Source: Anaerolineaceae bacterium
GTDB taxonomy: Bacteria; Chloroflexota; Anaerolineae; Aggregatilineales; Phototrophicaceae
Length of the DNA: 64,000 bases
Assembly: GCA_020634135.1 (NCBI GenBank)
Contig: JACKCG010000003.1
Coordinates: 62,001-126,000, forward strand
Direction: 5' to 3'
This document shows positions 59,175 to 64,000 of this stretch, in pieces (the stretch's first letter is position 1; each line of letters starts with the position of its first letter). A model generated the notes under the pieces. The model searched no databases, was not told the DNA's origin, and saw nothing but the letters and a program-made list of their open reading frames with translations. The position numbers and the translations under genes were made by a program.

Positions 59175-62033
59175 ATGGCTGTATCTGGATTGCTACAGCG
59201 AAAACGATTATGGTTCTTATTGGCGACTCTCCTGCTTTTATCATTGAGCTGGGTTGGAGTTGGTTCACTCGCTGCCCAAGAATCCCTGGAAGCCTGCGCC
59301 TTTACAGAAGAAATGGCGGAAGGCCAGGGCTTTAATGTACAAGGGCTGGGTTTCAACGTGCAAGGGCTGGGCTTCAATGTCGCCGGGCTGGGCTTCAATG
59401 TCGCCGGGCTGGGCGTCAATGTCGCCGGGCTGGGCGTCACAACCGAGGATGTGGCACTTGAACTGATTGACGCGGATAACGTCGTCCATGATGCGACTGG
59501 CGCGACCCCGGTTGACCAGTGGCTCCCCGGTATTCTGGCAAATATCGAGGGTGGTACCGGCTTTGGTGAGACACCAACCGCTATCCTGGTGGTGGATGAT
59601 TTCGCCGGACAACCGTTTGCCGAAGGGCCGTATTCGATTGAAGACCCGCACGGCAAGAAGGTGTCGGATGTCGTCCACAGCCTGCTGACGGTACTGCAAA
59701 CGACCTACCCCGAACTGCCGATTACGGTTGTGCCTATTGACATCAGCGACAGCACCGCGAACTACCGGATTGACCAGATTGTCCCCAAACTGCGTACAAC
59801 CATCAACGGCCTCATGGATGATGGGTACAAGCACTTTGTGATTAACATGAGCTTTGGTATTCTGCCCTGTGATACCGTCGCAGCGGTAGGGGATCAAACC
59901 GTCAATTTCAACTTTGATAACGCAGTACAGGCGGTCAACGAAGCCAATACCTTCCAGGAAGTAGACAATATCCTTGAATGTGTGACCAAAGTTGACAAAC
60001 ATACGTACATCGCTCATTTCGGCTACGAGAATCCCAATGGTTCAGCCATCATCGTCGCACCCGGGCCGGATAACTTCCTCACAGGTGGCGGGCTTTCCAG
60101 TGATGAACTGCGGATTCAAACACCGTTTTACTTCGGGCGGCCCAATGTTGTTGAGGGGCGTCCAGGCCGATCAGACTTTTATCCCAACAGTGCCTTCCAG
60201 GTCGTTTTCAACGGCAGCAACCTGGTATGGAACCTGTATGGTCACACCGAAACTGCCAACAAATACAGCAAGCGCTGCGACCCTGCGCCTACACCGTATC
60301 CCAATTACCATGACGACGATGATCACGACGACGACGATCACGGCGGATACGGCGGATACAGCGAAGGAAATCTGGTCGCAACGATGGGTGGCGAGTATGG
60401 TGGATGGTGGTGGTGGGTACCGGAAGTCACGAACATCCTCGAATGTGTGGCGGATAATGGCGATGGCACGCTGACGGCGCACTTCGGCTACCAGAATCTG
60501 GAGGAATTCCCGGTATTAATCCAGGAAGGCTACAAGAACAACCTGACCGGCGGCGGGCTTTCGGAAGATGAGCTTGAACTGGCAACACCCATCTACTTTG
60601 GCACGCCCAATGGCGTTGATGACCAACCGGGACGCTCGGCGCTCTTCCCCAACAGCGCGTTCCAGGTGACGTTCAGCGCTGAATTGCCGCTGACATGGAC
60701 TTTACTATCTAACAGCGTCACCGCCAGCAGTGAAAGTCCGGCCTGCATCAGTTCCGAAGGTTACGGTTTCAGCAACTACTTCGGGGAATCGCTGGGCCTG
60801 CAAGGGGATCAGATCTCCGATCTGTACAACAATCTTCTGAACCAGGTGGCGGAAGATGAAGCGGTATTGGCGGCGCTCCAGGCCGAGTTGCAGTATTGGC
60901 TGGGACAGAATCAGTCGAGCAGCGGCATCCGGGTCATCCCGGTAGCTTCTGCGGGCAACTCGCGCTACTACTATCCACGCACCAATCCTACCGACTTCAA
61001 CGAACCGCTGCCCATCGCGCCGCCTTTCAGCCCCGCGAGTATGCCGGAAACCATCGCGGTGTCGGCATTGCTGGGCAATCTGACCGAGCCGCTGGATACC
61101 GTGTCACCGGATAACCGGGGCAGCCTGTGGCGCTTCTCGCAGGACGGCAACATCGCCGTACCCGGCGGGACGATCAAGACCGGCGCGAACCAGATTTATA
61201 TCGGCACATCGTTCGCCGCACCGTATGTGAGCATGATCTCTGCGCTGTGGCTGACCTATGATGATGCCTGCACCTATACCACCGCCAACCGGCCTCCGAT
61301 CAATCTGACTACCGCCGGCGATTTCATGAACGGGTTCTTCACTGACCCCAGCAGTGCCTATCCGCTGACGTGCGAAATCCCAACGGATGAGGTGGTTGAG
61401 GTCGCCATAGATATCCGGCCTGAGTCACGGAAGAACATCATCAACCTGAACTCTGCCGATAAATTCGCGGTAGCGATCTTCGGTAGCGAGTCGTTAGATG
61501 CCCGTGACATTGACCCGCGCAGCCTGACACTGGCCGGGGCGCCGGTTGTCACCTACTGGAACGGCTTCCCAATCGTGCTGATCCACGATGTTAACCGTGA
61601 CGGTAAAAAGGACATGGTGGTTTATTTCCTCATCCAGGATCTGGATGTCTCAACGGAAGACACCCAGGCGACCCTGGTGGGTGAGCTTTACGACGGCACG
61701 GCTATCACCGGGAGCGACTCGGTGGAGATCATCCCGCTGGCAGCGCCGCGCCTGTATCTCCCGTGGGATGGCGCGACCCTGTGGTCACACTTCGCCTGGC
61801 TCAAGTGGAGTCCGGTAACGGCCTCAAGCTGCTACCTGGTACAGGTCCATAACGCGCCCTTCACTTCCGACGATCAGGAAGACGTGATGTGGGATGCGAC
61901 CGTCGTGAGCTATCCAGGGATTGTGACATCGTTCCTGTACGACGGTACTTACTACTGGCGCGTGCGGGTTGGCGGGTCTTGCAACATCCCGCCCGGCCCC
62001 TGGAGTGAGGTACGCTCCTTCCGGGTACGTTAA
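59175..62033 (+). CDS. Secreted S8 (subtilisin-like) peptidase with inserted and C-terminal beta domains
   Basis: 952 residues. Signal peptide about 1-35. Residues 52-86 are five 7-residue repeats (G-F-N-V-x-G-L). The subtilase triad is assigned as Asp141 in 'VVDDF', His159 in 'DPHGKKV' and Ser679 in 'GTSFAAP', with oxyanion Asn595 in 'ASAGN'. Between 'NMSFG' (~224) and Asn595 the catalytic domain is interrupted by two related ~95-residue domains (about 262-360 and 418-518, each starting '(N)ILECV' and containing 'AHFGY' and 'LTGGGL'), joined by an Asp/His/Gly-rich linker (379-395). After the protease come a 'VAIDIRPES...INLNSADKFAVAI' domain (about 745-860) and a terminal fibronectin-like domain. 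Exported; substrate unknown. Confidence 0.85.
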   Translation: MAVSGLLQRKRLWFLLATLLLLSLSWVGVGSLAAQESLEACAFTEEMAEGQGFNVQGLGFNVQGLGFNVAGLGFNVAGLGVNVAGLGVTTEDVALELIDADNVVHDATGATPVDQWLPGILANIEGGTGFGETPTAILVVDDFAGQPFAEGPYSIEDPHGKKVSDVVHSLLTVLQTTYPELPITVVPIDISDSTANYRIDQIVPKLRTTINGLMDDGYKHFVINMSFGILPCDTVAAVGDQTVNFNFDNAVQAVNEANTFQEVDNILECVTKVDKHTYIAHFGYENPNGSAIIVAPGPDNFLTGGGLSSDELRIQTPFYFGRPNVVEGRPGRSDFYPNSAFQVVFNGSNLVWNLYGHTETANKYSKRCDPAPTPYPNYHDDDDHDDDDHGGYGGYSEGNLVATMGGEYGGWWWWVPEVTNILECVADNGDGTLTAHFGYQNLEEFPVLIQEGYKNNLTGGGLSEDELELATPIYFGTPNGVDDQPGRSALFPNSAFQVTFSAELPLTWTLLSNSVTASSESPACISSEGYGFSNYFGESLGLQGDQISDLYNNLLNQVAEDEAVLAALQAELQYWLGQNQSSSGIRVIPVASAGNSRYYYPRTNPTDFNEPLPIAPPFSPASMPETIAVSALLGNLTEPLDTVSPDNRGSLWRFSQDGNIAVPGGTIKTGANQIYIGTSFAAPYVSMISALWLTYDDACTYTTANRPPINLTTAGDFMNGFFTDPSSAYPLTCEIPTDEVVEVAIDIRPESRKNIINLNSADKFAVAIFGSESLDARDIDPRSLTLAGAPVVTYWNGFPIVLIHDVNRDGKKDMVVYFLIQDLDVSTEDTQATLVGELYDGTAITGSDSVEIIPLAAPRLYLPWDGATLWSHFAWLKWSPVTASSCYLVQVHNAPFTSDDQEDVMWDATVVSYPGIVTSFLYDGTYYWRVRVGGSCNIPPGPWSEVRSFRVR
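59328..59432 (+). repeat. Five tandem 21-bp repeats in the subtilase gene
   Basis: Each 21-bp unit encodes G-F/V-N-V-Q/A-G-L. The units drift from Q to A at the fifth position and from F to V at the second in the last copy, so the array has both homogenised and diverged copies. Confidence 0.9.
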
Positions 62034-62058
62034 GTCGAAGACAAGCTCGTGAAACAGG

Positions 62059-62093
62059 ATACCGGGGACTCAGGCGAGTCCCCGGTATTTTTT
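62059..62093 (+). terminator. Strong intrinsic terminator of the subtilase gene
   Basis: ATACCGGGGACTC, 4-base loop, GAGTCCCCGGTAT, then six T. Twenty-five bases after the stop codon. An apparent start codon of the next reading frame at 62049 lies before it and so cannot be the real start. Confidence 0.95.
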
Positions 62094-62165
62094 GTACCTG
62101 ACTTGTGTGATTTAATAGAGATGGATGTTACCCCTATTATAGTGAAACAGGAGCGGCAACCCATC

Positions 62166-63113
62166 ATGAATGGTGTCATTGTTACCGAGAATCTCACACG
62201 GCGCTTTGGGGAAACCCTCGCGGTAGACCGGCTTTCGCTAACCGTCGAAGCCGGGGAGGTCTTCGGCTTTCTAGGTCACAACGGCGCCGGCAAAACCACC
62301 ACCGTCCGCCTGCTGAATGGCGTGCTGCTGGCCGATGGCGGCGCGATGCAGGTGTTAGGACGCTCCCCCCAGTCCGATGGCCCGGCGGTGCGGGCACGTA
62401 CCGGCGTGCTGACCGAAACGCCTTCGCTTGAGGAACGGCTGACTGCCCGCGAGAACCTGACAGTTTATGCCAATCTCTACGGCATCGCGCTACCCCAGAT
62501 TAAAAAGCGGGTGGACACGGTGCTGGAAATGTTTGATCTGGCCGAACGCGCCGACGAAAAGGCGGGCGCTTATAGCAAAGGGATGAAACAGCGGTTAGCC
62601 CTGGCGCGGGCGCTGCTCCACCAACCAGAACTGCTCTTCCTGGATGAACCGACTGCCGCGCTTGACCCGGTAGCCGCCCGCCAGGTACATGAAATCATCA
62701 CCCACCTGAGCCGCGATGAGGGGCGGACGGTGTTCCTGTGTACCCACAACCTGAATGAAGCTCAGCGGCTGTGTGACCGGGTGGCCGTGATGGAACACGG
62801 GCGAATGCTGGCGCTTGGCACGCCAGCGGAACTAGGGCAGCAGTTAGGCGGAAGGGCGCGGCTGGAAATCGAAGTCGCGCCGGGGGATACCGGGCAGGCC
62901 GCCGACCTGCTGCGGTCTGCCGGAGCAACCGAAGTCCGTGTCGAGCATGATACGCTGTATGCCGCCGGAATCCACCGTGAGGCAGTCCCAGGACTGCTGG
63001 CGGCCCTGGTCACGGCGGGGATACACGTCTACCGGCTGACTCCGGTTGAACCCTCGTTAGAAGATATTTACTTTGCGATCCATGACCGGGCGAATGGGGA
63101 GGTGGCATCATGA
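62166..63113 (+). CDS. ABC transporter ATP-binding protein (ABC-2 export type)
   Basis: 315 residues from the ATG at 62166. Walker A 'GHNGAGKTTTVR', Q-loop, signature 'YSKGMKQRLALARAL', Walker B 'LLFLDEPTAALDP', H-loop 'CTHNL'. A C-terminal domain of ~100 residues ('LEIEVAPGD' onward) is typical of Nat/CcmA-type ATPases. AGGAG is 12 bases from the ATG, a little far. The next gene overlaps by four bases (ATGA). Together they should export a drug, lipid or ion; NatAB-like sodium export is possible but unproven. Confidence 0.93.
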   Translation: MNGVIVTENLTRRFGETLAVDRLSLTVEAGEVFGFLGHNGAGKTTTVRLLNGVLLADGGAMQVLGRSPQSDGPAVRARTGVLTETPSLEERLTARENLTVYANLYGIALPQIKKRVDTVLEMFDLAERADEKAGAYSKGMKQRLALARALLHQPELLFLDEPTAALDPVAARQVHEIITHLSRDEGRTVFLCTHNLNEAQRLCDRVAVMEHGRMLALGTPAELGQQLGGRARLEIEVAPGDTGQAADLLRSAGATEVRVEHDTLYAAGIHREAVPGLLAALVTAGIHVYRLTPVEPSLEDIYFAIHDRANGEVAS

Positions 63114-63943
63114 ATTGGCGAGCGATACGGGCAATTGTCACCAAAGACTGGAAAGTAATCCGTCAGAGCCGTTCGGTGATTCTGCCGATGGTCCTCCTGC
63201 CGGTGATTATCCTCGTGCTGCTGCCGGGCGGAATGGGCCTGCTGCTGAGTAATTTACCATCCGACAGCCCTGACCTCACGAACATGACGAGCGACATGCA
63301 GATGTTCTTCAACAATATGCCACCCAGCATTGCGGCGGCGCTGGACGGCCTGACAACCGAGGCGCAGAAAACAGCGGTGCTCTTCCTCGTCTATATCTTC
63401 GCGCCGCTGTACTTGATCCTGCCGATCATGGTCGCCAGCGTAGTCGCCGCCGATAGTTTCGTGGGCGAAAAAGAACGTAAAACCCTGGAAGCCCTGATCT
63501 ACGCGCCGACTTCTGACCGGGAATTGTACGTCGCCAAGATGCTGCTCCCCTGGATACTGGCGGTGGCGGTTTCAGTAATCGGTGCGTCGCTGTATGCAAT
63601 TGTCGTCAATGTTTCGCTGTGGCCGATGATGGAACGTGTTTTCTTCCCCAATATGACCTGGGTATTATTGGCGCTGTGGGTTTCTCCGGCAGCGGCGGGA
63701 CTCGGGCTGGGAGCGATTGTGCTGGTGTCGTCGCGGGCCAGCACCTTCATGGAGGCGCAGCAGACCGCCGGCTTAGTCGTGATCCCGATTGTCGTGCTGA
63801 TGATTTCGCAGATGGCCGGTATTGTCTATTTCGGCGTGGAAATGGTGCTGGTGTTGGGTCTTATACTGTGGCTGATTGACGCTGTGATTCTGTGGTACGG
63901 GGCGCGGCGCTTCCAGCGGGGTGAACTCATGGCGCGGCTGTGA
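63110..63943 (+). CDS. ABC-2 type permease
   Basis: 277 residues with about six membrane helices (one near 20-42, the rest between 100 and 265). 'VVAADSFVGEKERKTLEALIYAPTS' in parts ('ADSFVGEKERKTLEAL') is the coupling-helix signature of NatB/YhaP-like permeases. An outer loop (about 45-95) is rich in Asn, Met and Asp. Start codon overlaps the ATPase stop. The window ends 57 bases after the stop codon, with nothing more recognisable. Confidence 0.9.
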   Translation: MNWRAIRAIVTKDWKVIRQSRSVILPMVLLPVIILVLLPGGMGLLLSNLPSDSPDLTNMTSDMQMFFNNMPPSIAAALDGLTTEAQKTAVLFLVYIFAPLYLILPIMVASVVAADSFVGEKERKTLEALIYAPTSDRELYVAKMLLPWILAVAVSVIGASLYAIVVNVSLWPMMERVFFPNMTWVLLALWVSPAAAGLGLGAIVLVSSRASTFMEAQQTAGLVVIPIVVLMISQMAGIVYFGVEMVLVLGLILWLIDAVILWYGARRFQRGELMARL

Positions 63944-64000
63944 TTCTGCCCGCTTGAACGGAACAAAAGTACACTGGAGCGCGTCTTAAATCATGTCCGG

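Noticed and set aside
62049..62165. Extended start for the ABC ATPase gene at 62049
   Set aside because: The extension runs through the intrinsic terminator of the subtilase gene and adds a peptide unrelated to ABC ATPases.

Overview
The window reads as a chromosomal contig of a Chloroflexota bacterium (Anaerolineae-like). This is an inference from gene content and style: moderately high GC, a NurA/HAS-barrel pair, a PknB kinase fused to an AAA ATPase and TPRs, several long GT-C type membrane glycosyltransferases, an ABC sugar importer without its own ATPase, bd-type oxidase genes, and many short GTAGGG-headed palindromic repeats. No rRNA, tRNA, CRISPR array, phage or complete insertion sequence was recognised.

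Layout. 1-6.5 kb: end of nurA, a HAS-barrel protein, a membrane protein coupled to a methyltransferase, and a 1125-residue multi-GAF sensor histidine kinase. 6.5-8.6 kb: an island with an esterase of the PHB-depolymerase type and a small secreted protein, bracketed by two copies of the last ~36 codons of leuS. 8.5-11.3 kb: leuS on the minus strand with a long leader. 11.3-12.35 kb: about 1 kb of degraded non-coding DNA. 12.35-18.3 kb: cydABDC (cytochrome bd oxidase and its CydDC exporter) behind a candidate FNR/CRP-type promoter. 18.6-21.4 kb: a large membrane glycosyltransferase-like protein.

21.4-40.3 kb is the most interesting block: about 19 kb of collinear minus-strand genes running from one well-formed promoter. 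In transcription order they encode a sugar-binding protein, two permeases, a class II aldolase, an alpha/beta hydrolase, a GH78 rhamnosidase, a fucose/arabinose-isomerase-like protein, a second GH78 rhamnosidase, tyrosine phenol-lyase, an ornithine cyclodeaminase/mu-crystallin-type reductase, an NTF2-like protein, a RidA-like protein, an M19 dipeptidase-like protein, rhamnulokinase and L-rhamnose isomerase. A divergent DeoR-family regulator sits at its head, with three CTTTCG-type repeats between. The logic appears to be import and trimming of rhamnosides, rhamnose catabolism (RhaI, RhaB, aldolase), and an unusual amino-acid/aromatic module in the middle (tyrosine phenol-lyase plus imine-handling enzymes).

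41.5-44.9 kb: two overlapping glycosyltransferase genes that carry palindromic repeats in frame inside cytoplasmic loops. 44.9-51.2 kb: housekeeping genes (maf, ssb, dtd), an ssb-linked ATPase with a C-terminal anchor, a flippase-like protein and small membrane or secreted proteins. 51.2-58.8 kb: a secreted M6-like metallopeptidase, a single-pass TPR-like protein, a zinc-free MDR oxidoreductase and the kinase-ATPase-TPR giant. 59.2-62 kb: a multidomain subtilase with domains inserted into its catalytic core. 62.2-63.9 kb: an ABC-2 type exporter pair.
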